A stretch of DNA of 64,000 bases from Plectrocnemia conspersa (taxonomy: Eukaryota > Arthropoda > Insecta > Trichoptera > Polycentropodidae), in the NCBI GenBank assembly GCA_009617715.1, contig VTFK01000341.1, positions 62,001 through 126,000 of the forward strand, given 5' to 3'. The notes beneath the pieces are model-generated. The model did no database searches and had not been told where the DNA came from. It saw only the letters and a program-made list of their open reading frames with translations. The translations under genes were made by a program, and so were the position numbers. Positions 24,207 to 36,320 of the stretch are shown in pieces (positions within the stretch are counted from its first letter, which is position 1; each line of letters starts with the position of its first letter).

Positions 24207-26259
24207 CAGTGTTTCCCACGGTGGGGCGTACGCCCCACCGGTGGGGCATCACGCCTCAGAGGTGGGGCACCACGCTTCAGAGATGGGACACGTCGGAAAT
24301 TATCAAATATTCCACATATAAATATAATTTGCTCGTTCACGACTAAATATACCCACGTGCGTAGGATTTCTTAAAATTTGGATTTATACCTGCTGGGCAT
24401 GACGAATGCCTACCTTTTTGTCTTCTGTGTGAGAAATCCTTTACCAATGAAACAATGAAACGAGGTCATCTTGAAGCACATTTGAAGGCGAAACATAGTA
24501 CTCATAATAATTCAGATATTATTTTCTTTCAAAATCTTAAAGAAAAATTTGGAAAACGAACAACATTAACAAATCTATTTTGTGCACAAACTGCAAGTAT
24601 TGATCGTAGTCTTGAGGCTAGTTACCAAATTTCATTGCTCATCGCTAAATGTGGAAAAAACCATACTATAGGAGAGGATCTAATCAAGCCATCAATATCA
24701 GCATTTCTTAAAACAGTTCTACAACAAGATGACAAACTCGTGAAGGCTATGCCCCTCAGCAACACTACTGTTTGCAGAAGAATAGACGAATTGAGTGAAA
24801 ACGTTGAAATCCAACTTGTTGAAAAGCTGAAAACAAGAAAATTTTCACTACAAATGGATGAATCAACTTTGAGAGACAGTGAAGCCGTGTTGCTAGCTTA
24901 CGTAAGATATATTGATAAAAAAAATTTGCAGAAGAAATGTTATTCTGCAAATCATTAGAAAGCACCACTACCTCCAAAGATATATTTAATAAGCTAAAAG
25001 AATATTTAGATGTTAAAAATATACCAATGAAAAATATAATATCTTGTGCTGCAGATGGTGCCCCCAATATGATGGGAAAGAAAAATGGCTGCTTAAAATT
25101 AATGAAAGACTAGAATCCAGATATGACTGTGGTGCATTGTGTTATTCACAGGGAAAACTTGGTGGCTAAATACATTTCACCTGTTCTAAATGAGGTACTA
25201 AATTCCGTTATAAAGTGTATCAATATGATTAAAACTAGTACTAAATCTGAGCGTCTCTTCAAGTTATTTTGTGAAGAACAAAATGCGGAGCACGTAAGAC
25301 TGTTACTTCACACTGAAGTAAGATGGCTCTCAAAAGGAAATTCCTTAAAAAGATTTATGGAATTATTTGATACCCTTTGTGATTTTTTAAGCAACCCATC
25401 TGATATGAAGTTTTTGATGACGGTCGACGGTAAAGCATTTGTAAGCTATTTAACTGATATATTTGAAAAATTAAATATTTTAAATAGCCAACTTCAAGGA
25501 TCGGAGAAAACACTTGTCGATGCAAAAGCAAAGATATTTGCATTTACCACTTTTATTGAATTATCTAAAAAAAATATTTTGAAAAATTTTACTGGCTCCA
25601 AAAATGTGAAGTGACTAATAATGCTAAACGTGTTATTTTGGACCATCTGCAAACTTTATCAACTGATTTTAAAGAACAATTTGCTGATTTAAAAGAGATA
25701 CATTTTCCGGCTTGGTTGACACAACCAATGCTGGTAGATATTTCAAATGAAAAATTATATGAAGAACTTTCGGAAATGCAAAATGATGATTCAATTACAA
25801 ATTTATTCAATATAAAAGGAATAATGGCATGGATGTGCGAAGAAACTAACACAAACTATCCTAATATTACTTTGCATGCTAGAAATTTATTATTACCCTT
25901 TCCATCATCTTATTTAGTGGAATGTGGTTTTAGCGCCATAAGCGATTTACTCATTAAAAAAAGAAATCGATTGAATATTACAAATAGAGGGGACTTAAGA
26001 CTGAAATTAACCAAGTTAGATCCAGACATAAAATTTCTTTGTAGCAAGATTAAGTGAATTTAATAATTTAATAATGGATTAGGCATTACCATTTTATTTT
26101 ATTTTACTTACATTTTTAATTTGTATTTTGTAATTATTTCAATTATAATATACGTTTTGAAAATTTACCTACTGTTTTATTAAAAAAGATGCCGGTGGGG
26201 CATATGACTTTTGAAAAGACTACGGTGGGGCATGGCATAAAGAAGGCTGGGAAACACTG
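24207..26259 (+). mobile_element. hAT element, 2053 bp, complete ends and 8-bp target duplication
   Basis: Terminal repeats CAGTGTTTCCCACGGTGGGG and its approximate complement, ending GGGAAACACTG, with GTGGGGCA subterminal repeats. GTTTACGG is duplicated (24199-24206 and 26260-26267). It carries one transposase frame in the same orientation, broken in few places, so it is a comparatively young insertion. Confidence 0.95.
24366..26057 (+). pseudogene. hAT transposase (ZBED5/FAM200/SCAND3-like), broken
   Basis: DNA transposase of the BED-finger hAT group. Near the start CLLCEKSF with a following H-x5-H-like pair marks the BED-type zinc finger (about 24405-24500). The catalytic region has FSLQMDESTLRDSEAVLLAY (about 24842) and ISCAADGAPNMMGKKNG (about 25038), then VVHCVIHRENLVAKYISP (about 25126). 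The C-terminal dimerisation block reads LLLPFPSSYLVECGFSA, then KKRNRLNI (about 25888-25980). Breaks: a frameshift near 24930, a TAG at 25111-25113 and a frameshift near 25600; no clear start codon remains. Lesions are few, but the copy cannot make full-length protein. The family is also represented by the older copy at 9094-10343. Confidence 0.93.
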
Positions 26260-28349
26260 GTTTACGGTGTTTTTTGTTTGTCCCTTAAGTGATTTTATGA
26301 CTCGGGCCTTTGCTAATTTGCGCCAAAGCTGCCGCCAACGTCTAAAATAAGATTTTGGCGATGTTTTATTACTTTATGACCCATAGCAAAAAAAAAACGG
26401 TCAAGTGAAAGATTTCTATTACACCACTATACAATAGAAAAAATAATATAAATTAAAAACGCACTTGTATGATATAAGTATCGACTCCTGATGCTCTTGA
26501 TAAGTATATATGTATATATATATACGTAAATACTATAATATATATACTAATATATAATAAAAGATATAGTTTTGATTAGATTAAAATTAAAGTTATTATT
26601 ACTATTGAATATGTATGAAAAGATCAAGATATATAAATATACATATATGTATGTATATTTGTATATATAATTAATAATAATAAATGGCATTTAAATTTAG
26701 AATTTACTTTAAACACTATATAAATTTAACTTTTCTTGCTTTTATCTTCGAAAATCATCCAAGTTTAATATGGTTTACAGTATCGAAGGAATTGTGCATA
26801 TTTTTAGGCAGCCTTCGGCTCTCCGCTTTTGTCAATTAAAAGGTAATTAAAATGTATTGCAATTGTGTTATTCGCACACGATAGTTTACAGTATTTTTTG
26901 TTAAAATTTGTCCCTTAAGTGATTTTATGACCTGGGCCATTTCCGCTCGCCTTTATTACTTTGTGCCAAAGTTGCCGCCATCGGTAAGTATATTGTCTAA
27001 AATATCTAAATAAGGTTTTATTACTTTATGACCCATCGGTAAAACATCACAACAGACAGTAAAACATCATATATTGTAAACAAAATTTCACATAAAAACA
27101 CGTAAATCTGGTGTCCGATAAGAATTTGTCCGAGCTAGTACAAATTGCGTCTGTGGCCAAGCCCGGACAAATCCGTCAGATGTCCGACGGGCAAATCCGT
27201 ACGTGTGTGCTTAGCTATTAGTTGACATTATGCCAAAAAGGTTGCAGCTGTAATTAAAGCTAAGGGTGGGCCTACTAAATATTAAAAATAAGCTTAAAAT
27301 AAACACTTTAAATAAACACAAGCTCGATCGGTTTTTCATTTATATTTTTACGATTTATTTTAGATATAACCATTTTATTAGGGTGCCCCATTATTATTGC
27401 CAAGCCTGTACATATGACATTTAACATATGTTTGAAACGTTGACAATTACTTAGAAGTTATAATTTACAATGGAACAAAATGACGGTAAAAATTAAGAAT
27501 AAAATTTGTGAAAATTATCCTGTTTATAATTTAATTAAAATTTATTGTACTTTAAAGATACAAATTTTGTATAAAAATGAGTTAAAAGTTGAACACGTCA
27601 CATTTTGTATTATTAAACTCGTTGATTTAATACGATTGAATGGCCTGAAACACAAACTATTCGTTGTTTTTTAAGATTATGTATTACTAATATACATATA
27701 TTCTTTATCATAATAAAATTCAATGGTGTAGCTTAGAAAAAGTTTTTCGGCGAGTATTGGATCTAAAAGATGACATTATTATATTTTTAGTAAATTTAAA
27801 ACTCCATGTATTGATAATAAATAATTTATAACTAAGAATAACATTTTCTTTGGTGCTCTTTTTATATTCCTAATTTATTCCTTTAGTCAAAAAGTTTGCT
27901 CAGGCCTTTACTACAGAAAACGGACAACTATTTTATTAGTTCACTATACTTCTAAATGAAAACATTTTTCAGTGAACTTAATATATATGTATCATTGCAG
28001 TGACACTTATTTATTTTGTATCAACGGATTTCTGGATCAAAATAAAATTAAAATTCAACAATATCTTCAATCCGGAGAGAGAAGAAAAACCACACTGTTT
28101 TATTTCTGCCTATAAACTTACATTTAAAAGTAAAAAAACCTTATGTGCGCATTATAAAACTATGAATATTTATAGCTCTACCTCTAAATGCATCTGTTGA
28201 TTGTAATAGTCAGAAAATTTGCTCAAAAGTTTTAAAATGGCTTCCTAAAAAAATTAAATCTAAATTTTTAAAAATCCGTGACAATTAAAATATCCATATT
28301 TTATATTATTACTAATATTTATGTTAAAATGTTATGTTTATAGCAGTAC

Positions 28350-29486
28350 CTTTGATACTTTATCGGCATAATTGCCGTTATTTGCATCCAGCAATGGTGG
28401 CGGTTGGCTCACCGTAGATGTCCCCGGTTGCATGGTAGATGAGCCTGGCTGGTCCACAGTAGATGGTCTTGGCTGACGCATGGTAGATGGGCCCGACTGG
28501 GCCACAGTAGATGGTCTTGGCTGACGCATGTTAGATGGACCCGGCTGGTCAACAGTAGATGGTCTTGACGGACGCATGGCAGATGAGCCTGGCTGGTTCA
28601 CAGTAGATGGTCTTATCTGACGCATGGTAGATGAGCCTGGCTGATTCACAGTAGATGGTCTTGGCTGACGCATGGTAGATGTGCCTGACTGGTCCACATT
28701 AGATGGTCTTGACTGACGTATGTTAGATGAACCCGGCTGGTTCACAGTAGATGGTCTTGGCTGACGCATGGTAGATAAGCTTGGCTGGTTCACAGTAGAT
28801 GGTCTTGGCTGACGCATGTTAGATAGACCCTGGCGCATGGTATATGAGCCCGGTTGGTTCGCAGTAGACGGTCCACCCTGGCACATAGTAGATGGTCTCG
28901 GCTGATCCATAGTCGATTGTCGCGACTGGCACAAAGTAGATGGTCCTGATGAAATAATAGATGAGACCGACTGGCGCATGGTAGATGGGTCCGGCTGGGA
29001 AAGGATAGATCTCGTTTGACACATGGTAGATAGGCCTAGCTGAGGCCTGATACATAGTGTCGTTTGGCACATAGTAGATGGGCCCAGTTCAGGAATGACA
29101 TATAGCGTCGTCTGGCGAATGGTAGATGGGCCCGGTTGGGGAATGACAGATAGCATCGTCTGGCGAATGGTAGATGGGCCCTGCTGGGGCCTGATAGATA
29201 GTGTCGTTTGGCACATAGTAGCTGGTCCCGGTTGGGGAATGACAGATAGCGTCGTCTGGCAAAAGGTAGATGGGCCCGGTTTGGGAATGAAAGATAGCGT
29301 CGTCTGGCGAATGGTAGATGGGCTCGGTTGGGGAATGACAGATAGCGTCGTCTGGCGACTGGTAGATGGGCCCGGCTGGTCCACAGTAGATGGTCCCTGC
29401 TGGACCACAGTAGATGGTCCCGGCTGGACCACAGTAGATGGTCCCGGCTGAACTCTGTTATCTGGACGATTTGTTCTAGATGTTCC
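28350..29486 (-). CDS. Repeat-encoding exon 3 of the zinc-finger gene (379 codons)
   Basis: An open minus-strand stretch of exactly 379 codons, flanked by an acceptor (atatttaag) and a donor (AAG|gtactg), phase 0 at both ends. Without splicing the frame would run three codons past the donor and stop. After GTSRTNRPDN the exon consists of roughly 22 tandem 16-residue (48-base) units of two classes. The first half follows the pattern RQTTLSVIPQPGPSTI; the second follows MRQPRPSTVNQPGSST. It ends in a non-repetitive DANNGNYADKVSK. The composition (Gln, Pro, Ser, Thr, Arg, almost no Asp/Glu) predicts a disordered region. No ATG starts the open stretch, which supports an internal exon over a stand-alone gene. 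The frame stays open through many base changes between units, so it looks maintained. Confidence 0.65.
28400..29470. repeat. Coding minisatellite of 48-base units
   Basis: About 22 head-to-tail units of 48 bases, almost all exact multiples of three, filling the exon at 28350-29486. Two diverged subfamilies occupy the two halves. Units within a half are more alike than units between halves, as expected of local expansion or gene conversion. Confidence 0.9.
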
Positions 29487-29959
29487 CTTAAATATTTTTT
29501 TTGTTATAAAAACAGTTTAATTAAAATAATAAACATTTACATAATTTACTACCGCTTTAATCATGACAATTCTCTTACAGCTACTGTCCAGCTTTATGCT
29601 CCGCATTATTTCTTTAGCCTAAAACATCAAAAGTCTCATTGTAAATTGTCGCATTTGAGTTCAGATCAGATCAAAACATTGTTCAATACAATTATAAATG
29701 TGGTTCGAGTATTTTTTTGCTAACGTCCTTTAAAAATAATTGAATTTTTATTATTGCGCTTCTAAGAATTGTAAAAATAAGAGTATTGAAATCTGGTAAC
29801 CATTAGATGTGCTTCAATTCAAATAGCATATAAGTTGAATCTTATTCAAAATAAATTCTGATGATTCCCAATTATAATAATAATGTTGAATAAATTAAAG
29901 ATTATAAGTGAAATAGTTTTAAAATAAATCCAAATTAGGACCATTGTTATTTATAATGC

Positions 29960-30640
29960 ATGTATATGAATATTATAATTAATAATACAAAAAAATGTAA
30001 AATACATCTGTTTGCGGACGACACTTTAACTTATTGCATATGGTGATAATGTTAAAGAAGTTGTACTACATAACTTAAATAATGAGTTAAGTATAATAGA
30101 TATATGGTTAGAAAATAATGTACTTAATGAAAATAAAATTAATTGTATGTTTAATAATTAAAAGGATATGTTAGATAATAGTTGATAATATAAAACATTA
30201 AGAAGTAATTGCATATTAAAAAAAATAGTAAAAAATAGGTATATTATCTAGGATGAAAAATAATAAAATTACTGCAATTATTGTGCAACATAATTATATA
30301 TGCTTAATAAAATAAATATACGAAAACTGCAAAAATTACAAATAGGGCAATAAGAGAAGTTTTAAGTAAAAATAGATGTACTAGTTGTAGAAGTATTTAA
30401 TAAGAAATAAAGTTGTACATAGATTTAATACTAGTAAGATATAAGAAAACGAGTACGACCAGGGGAATGTTGTATGGAAATGTGATTTTGTATAGTGATA
30501 TTCTTAGAACAATCCGCAAAAATGAAAATGTAAACGAAATAAATTATAATATTAAGTATTTTTTATATTCTGTTAATGTATATTTTATGTTTTATATGTA
30601 TGTTTAGTGTATAAACAATCAGCTTTATTAGGTAAATAAA
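29960..30640 (+). mobile_element. Jockey-like LINE remnant (RT and 3' end), copy 3
   Basis: The plus strand reads HLFADDTLTY-like at about 30010 (the FADD catalytic box), then VVLHNLNNELSIIDIWLENN and NENKINCM, the usual spacing after the RT active site. Later come INKIQKLQ-like, QNRAIREVL-like and the C-terminal stretch encoded at 30413-30607. Frameshifts separate the pieces. Related 3' ends occur at 850-1210 and 17640-18090. Confidence 0.75.
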
Positions 30641-30659
30641 TTATTAATATAATCGTGAC

Positions 30660-32390
30660 AACATAAGTTTTATTAGTTCTGGTCATAACTGTTTAAAATC
30701 ATACATTTTTTAGTATTCTAAGCTAAACTAGAGTTTAAAACTGAGCCTGGGATCGTCATATTGCATTTTTTATACATCAAATAATAATAATAATTGTCGT
30801 GTTACTGTTTGTGTTACATAATCAATTGATAAGATGCTAGATTAGAAGACAGAAAAAACTGGAAAATATAAACAGACTGCGTTTCGAGTGTCCAAGTTTT
30901 TTCTTTTGTGTCTTATAAATATGAGATTATTGTGCTCATATTCTTAAGCTCCTATTTCAATCTATTTTTTTTAAGTTTTTTTAATGAACATGATATGATA
31001 ATTATTATCATCGAGTGATTAGAGATTTAATAAATATTTCAGTGTATCAATTTAATTCATTAGCCTTCTTATTCCTATATGTTTTTTATACGAAATTATC
31101 ATGTCTTTTATTAACGTAGATTTAAGCTCGGTCAATTGTCGAAATAAAAAAATTTAAAAGTTGCTTCGACAGATAATTTTAAGGGATGAAAGCTCATTTT
31201 TGTTAAATGTTCAAAAAAAAAATTAAATCTATTAGCGTTTTAAAATTTACTATATTACTTATTTTAATAACTATGGATTTACAGTATAATTTAAAAGAAA
31301 GTCTTCGCGCTCGTTACTAACATATTTTTGTAAATGAGCATTATTTTTAGTGGATGATCTTTTTACATTCCCATGAATTTTTTCACTATTTTTACCAAAT
31401 TGTTAGACGAAATGATTCTAAGAGAAAAGATACTTTCAGTTTCACCATAAAATTATTAATGATCCTTAACTTTTTTTAGGCATTATAGACATTGGTGAAG
31501 TGTCTTAGATTATAGTTTAAAAGCATGATTTCAAGAGTTGAGCTGCAATATTTCTGCAAAAACTAAAAAAAATAGTGAGGTGAATACCATTGATATTCTG
31601 AAGAGAAAACTTTTCTAAAGCGCAATATTAAGAACACCATTTCTCGAATGATATATTCGTAATTCTTAGATAGATTTATTGAAACAGTAACATAAAAATA
31701 AAATCGTTCAAAGTTTAGTATTCGTAAATTAAGTTATAAACTTGACAAATCTTAAGCGTCTGTGTGAAATAAACAAAATGGGTAAGTTTAATCAGGGCGG
31801 AGTAAACACAATCAACAACTACTAAATAAGCCGTGAGACCGTAGAAAACTCAAAGCTATGTATATATAAAAAAATATATAAACTATTGTTACACCTTACT
31901 TAGCATCACCAAGCTTGATTTATTTTTATTTATTCATCCGTGAGATAAAGGAAATATAGAAAAATAAATTTATGATTCTGATCGAAATTATAAATATTTA
32001 ATAATCACCATTTTTGATTTTCCAGTCATGATAGAAATTAATAAGCATTAAGGTACATATGGTATTTGAGCCCAAGTCTTTCAGGTATTAGTCACATATT
32101 ATATCACTGGTATATACATTTTGAAATTGTTTAGTCTCGGGAATACAGATAACAAAAATTATAAGATTTCTAGGTTGTGTCGATAATCTCGACAGATACA
32201 TTCAAGTTAGGGAGCTATAGAATTGCTGACCTGTAAAGACTGACACAGGTTATAACGTCATAAATATGAATATGTAGTAGGTAGCTAACGGGTTGCGTAA
32301 TTAGTCAAGAACGGCGCGAGTCGTGTTCAATGCATTTCCAGGAACCCAGTCAAATGAAAAATCGTAAAATACAACAGGAAAAGAATTACT
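30660..32390. other. Intronic sequence, nothing recognised except a short dispersed repeat
   Basis: Between exons 2 and 3. Contains only the 31805-31850 copy of the caacaactactaaataag repeat. Confidence 0.5.
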
Positions 32391-32398
32391 GTACTTAA

Positions 32399-34437
32399 CC
32401 TTCATCCGTCCCTCAAATCGACTGTACACTTAAGTCCCTCGGGTCTTTTTCGACCCAGGTAGAAATTTTTGACTTAAAAGAAACAAACTGCAAATTAATT
32501 AAATAAATTTTATTAGTAACGGTATTGTTGAATGTTTACGAATAATAAAGAGCGATTTATGGGTTAATTATTTATTTATTACATTTATTACATACATTAT
32601 AGGAAAGTGCCTTACAAATAAATCTTTTACAATATTTACATTCTAATGCATGTTTATTGTCCGATTTTGGGCAAATGTGACATCTACCTTTTTTTTGAAC
32701 ACGTATCATTGCTGTTGGTACTTCTAAAGGAGATGTAGTTGTGCATTTTTGTTCTAATATAAATTGTTGTCTTTTATCAATAATTTGCCCACGGTTTCAA
32801 TGAAAATTCTCCTTTGATAATTTTTTTTATATTCCAATCTGGATAAACTCATGTAAATATAAGAAATGCATTTGATATAGATATATCTAATATATTGGCA
32901 AAAAAAGTAATTGGTCATCTATTTGTTTTTCTTCGAGTACTGTAATTGGCTATTTTTGTCTAAGGTATCAATTCCTCCTTTCGTTGCATTATAATCTAAT
33001 ATAATGTTAGGTTTATTTTCAGAACCACCTGACAATTCCTTCGTTATGTGAAGAGTGCTCTGAAGAAGAACACATTTCTTTTTTTTAGGAATGTATGACA
33101 CTAAAGATGTATTCTTTGTAAATGCAAATTTTGAAGTAAAAATTGCTTTGCCTTTACTTCGAGCAATACGGGTGGAATTGACGTTTTATTTTTTGAATAG
33201 TGCCAATCATAGTATTTTTTTTTTTTATAAGTAACATTTGACCTTGTTCATAAGAAGTGAAAAAAAGTTGTCAACTGTTACATTTCTCCCATCAAGTTGT
33301 TGACACAAATCTAAAACCGCTCGCCTTCCTTGATTCCTTTCAGGTGCTTCACCAGCTACTTTTCCAGTGTATATATCTATATTCCAAACATAACTATTTT
33401 TGCTAGCACCCAAAATTTAATCCCATATTTAGCCGGCTTTTTTTGGCATGTATTGTCGAAACGGAATTGTATGAAATCAATTGCTCATCGATTATTACAT
33501 TTTCACCCAGATTATAAAGGTATGGTAGTATTTCAACCCATTTATTCTAAAGTTCTCGAATTGGGGCTAATTTGTCAGTATTTCTTCTAGCAGCTCGTAT
33601 ACTACGATCATCAAATCGAATGGCTCGATATAATTTTGAATCGTTTTAGTGACATAGTAGCCCTGAATATATGTCGACCCTTTGTTTCGTGCCATAAATT
33701 TTCCAAATCCTCATTATTCAATTTATATATATACCAGCTAACAACAAAAGTCCAATATATGCATCCAATTTGATAATATCAATATTTTGCAATCCTCTTT
33801 ATACACGATTTCCTTCCAAAATGGTATTTTGAATAATAATAGTTCTTATAGAATTTGTAAACAATAATTGTAATGCAGAGTTCTGTTGATATGCGAGAAA
33901 CAGCATACCTTGTGATTCCAGGGGTAGTTCTAATCATGTTTGATGATGATTGACGGCTATGTTGAAGGCTTTGATCGCCATTTAATACCTTTATCTTTAG
34001 AAAGATATGATGTAGATCCAGGAGGTACATCATCTATGTCACTATCAGAAGTTTCAGTCAATTCTTCAATATGATCTGACGTCTCTGAGCAGGTATCATT
34101 TCCCGATGAAAATTCAAGTAAATTATCTTCTATTATAATCACTTCAAAAGAGTATTTCTTAGAAGGTGATAAACAATAAACATCTGTTTGCGCCGGGAAT
34201 TCCAATAATTTGACCTAAAATAGACTTGGGTCATTTTCGACCCGAGGGACTTGAGTGTTACTTTTTTTACAAGAGATAATCCAGGTAACATATTTATTTT
34301 TTTCTTTTCAAAAATTAGTTTATTATCTCAACAAAATCAAAGTCACGAAATTACAGATATGTAGTATTAATATTTTAAGATATATTTGCAAAACAAAATC
34401 GCTTCGGGTCGAAAAAGACCCGAGGGACGGATGAAGG
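32399..34437 (-). mobile_element. piggyBac element, 2039 bp, with TTAA duplications
   Basis: Terminal repeats CCTTCATCCGTCCCTC and GAGGGACGGATGAAGG, flanked by TTAA (32395-32398 and 34438-34441). The motif gggtctttttcgaccc recurs subterminally at both ends (about 32440, 34230 and 34405), probably transposase-binding repeats. A decayed transposase lies inside on the minus strand. Confidence 0.95.
32580..34205 (-). pseudogene. piggyBac transposase, broken
   Basis: In order on the minus strand: an acidic N-terminus with SSGNDTCSETSDHIEEL and SDSDIDDVPPG (34205-33960); a core fragment AYIGLLLLAG (about 33760); SYVWNIDIYTGKV, then QLDGRNVTVDNFF (33400-33240), matching the DDE core; NIILDYNATKGGIDTLDK (about 33000-32950), the third-Asp region; and a Cys-rich C-terminus KGRCHICPKSDNKHALECK (about 32690-32630) as in piggyBac ring-type fingers. 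Frames shift several times and stops interrupt. It is not functional. Confidence 0.9.
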
Positions 34438-35462
34438 TTAAGATTTCAAATTAAATTTATCTGAATGCTGTGGCCAATGATATAATAACCGAGCATATAT
34501 AATAAGATTATTTTAGGTAGTGCTCACAAAATCATTATATTTGTCTAGTGTTTTATTATTAAAATATATAATAAAGTCTAAATCTGACTTTTAAAGCAAT
34601 GCCAAAAACTAGCTGAGAATGCTGTTGATAGTAAAAAGATGTTGGTTTTCCAGTTTTTTTTTTTTTTTTTTTAAATGACTATTTTGCCTATATAAATTTG
34701 ATGACGTTATTAAAGATTTTGCGATGAATTCGATTATAATTCATTATAAATTAAATCGTTAGGATAAAATCTTTCGAATTTTTTTTCATGAAGTATTCAC
34801 GGTTGAGAAATAACATAATATTGCACGTGTTATTCCTAGAATACCATTAACTTTTAGCCTTGCCTTTGTTGCATACATTAGTTTGTACTTTGACCTCACC
34901 CAAGATTTTGTGCCTACACTAAAGTTATAATTTATTTATCCTACACTTTCTAATTTATATTAACAAGCCTTAACTATTTATTTTAGTATTAATTAAATAT
35001 TTAATTGCTAAACAATAAAAACTAACCCCAAACTCCATTGTATTATAAAACAAATATCAAACACAGACAGATTAAAAAATACTAAATAATACACAAATTT
35101 CGTCAAACCTTAATACTTAATTACATGGAAAATAATCACTTTCTGAAATTGTTACCCCACTGCTTAAGATTTACATATATTAAAGTGAGGCACTAAAGAT
35201 GAACAATTTATCATCGTTATCATCCTTGGTAAGTCCAGTCCTGGTTCTATCTAAATCTTACTTAGTGCTGATATTTTTACAAAATTTTGAGATCTTACTA
35301 TGATGCAGTAACGTTTTATTATCCACGTATGTGTTCATTGTGATGTTTTGCAGTGTAATACATTATGACCATTATAAAAAATAGTAAATAATAAACAAAC
35401 ATATACCATTCAGTATAAACATGCACATACACACATGCCTAATATATTTTGATATATATTAC

Positions 35463-35567
35463 CTCTTCTGGTATATCGAAGAGAACACACTCATATGGAT
35501 GTTTATACTCTTGTTTTTCTTCGTCATATTTCCAAATGCTATCGTAGTCTTTGTGCTTTGTAATGTC
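35463..35567 (-). CDS. Internal exon 2 of the zinc-finger gene (35 codons)
   Basis: A typical acceptor (run of T then cag) precedes an open 35-codon exon ending CCAGAAGAG before gtaata. Phase is 0 at both ends. It begins DITKHKDYDSIWKYDEE and ends VLFDIPEE, rich in Asp, Glu, Lys and Tyr, with no family match I recognise. Codon content and splice sites stand out from the A+T-rich surroundings. It would join MDDLT or MSEYI to the repeat exon. Confidence 0.6.
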
Positions 35568-35959
35568 CTGAAAAATACAAATTTTTAACAAGTAATAATA
35601 TAAAATATAATATCAACGATTAAATTAATAAAAACTATTATTACACTTAAGATTAAAAATGTTTTGATTTGATTACATAAATAAAAAAAGTATAATAATA
35701 TCAATTAAAATTTTGTAGTAATAATACCTTGAATTTTTATATCATCCTAGTTCTAAATAATATATACAGCATTTATTGTTTAGATAAACAAAATTGTTTT
35801 GTTATTGTAGTTTAGGTTTTACTTTTTTTTTCTAAGAATAAAATATATTTTTATATCTCATATTAAAAAATAATTTTTGTAAGTGGAATTATTGATTATT
35901 ATAAAAGTATGATTATGATTGATTATCACAGAATAGATTTTCATGGGTTTTCCTAATCT

Positions 35960-36320
35960 CACGGATGAACATGGTGATAAAATTTGCAAAGTTAAAACAA
36001 GCTAAGTCGTATATAGTGACATTATTAATTGAAAGCTGTAATAATAGTTTATATGTAATTATAAAATTTATTTTAATTAAAATCGAAATATTTTTTTTAC
36101 TTATAATTTGATTGTCTTATTTTGTATCATGATAAAATCGTTAAAAGTATTTTTTTAAATCTGAATACGTCGAAAAAACATTGTTTTATTTAAAACAAAA
36201 CCTAAAAAAATACTTTTATGTAGAAAAAAAACAAAGATACTTTTAAAGATGTATAATTGCAATTATGCTGTAAAAGAGAGAGAGATGTTTATTTTTTGCT
36301 AGAGTTTTGATAGTGGTAGA
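35960..36320. repeat. Duplicated block B, copy at 47230-47520
   Basis: Shares the order: tataatttgattgtcttatt-like, gataaaatcgttaaaa, aatctgaatacgtc/acat, an aaaaaaatacttttatgta/agca stretch, aaaaacaaagatac/acac and ctgtaaaagagaga-like, with indels. Non-coding. Confidence 0.65.

Larger units (their letters stand above)
23385..27213. mobile_element. Foldback-type non-autonomous element inserted in the Tc1-like remnant
   Basis: Terminal inverted repeats of about 34 bases: left AGCTGGCCACACACGGGCGG..., right complement AGCTAAGCACACACGTACGG..., both continuing TTTGCCCGTCGGA or close. Each end also folds on itself. With ATT as a 3-bp duplication the ends are symmetric; a 5-bp ATTAG reading is also possible. 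Inside are three copies of a block with ttatgaccc and tttgcgccaaag-like motifs (about 23585, 26275 and 26895). Without the hAT it would be about 1.77 kb, with no transposase, so the class is uncertain. Confidence 0.6.
23250..27408 (+). mobile_element. Tc1-like element remnant, split by a nested insertion
   Basis: The two halves, 23252-23386 and 27215-27408, join to give the same transposase C-terminus as at 3560-3760: LNPIEHLWTKIKGK-like, then a SLVDIMPK-like piece and GGPTKY-like end. The right end ...ccattattattgccaagcctg is followed by TA. The N-terminal part is absent. The break falls inside the conserved caagtcattag/ttgacattatg, which is continuous in the copy at 3693. Confidence 0.75.

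Noticed and set aside
24993..26057. A host gene domesticated from the hAT transposase
   Set aside because: Intact terminal repeats and a perfect 8-bp duplication show an ordinary insertion, and the frame is broken.
28338..29432. A free-standing 364-residue gene on the minus strand
   Set aside because: Its apparent first codon is GTG, which eukaryotic nuclear genes do not normally use. The frame stays open upstream to an acceptor, and a donor lies just before the stop, so an internal exon fits better.
29095..29451. Plus-strand open frame with GWGMTDSVVWRMVDGPG-type repeats
   Set aside because: It is the antisense shadow of the 48-base coding repeat, with no splice sites or start of its own.
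28400..29470. CRISPR-like array
   Set aside because: Units are contiguous, with no spacers, keep a reading frame, and the setting is eukaryotic.
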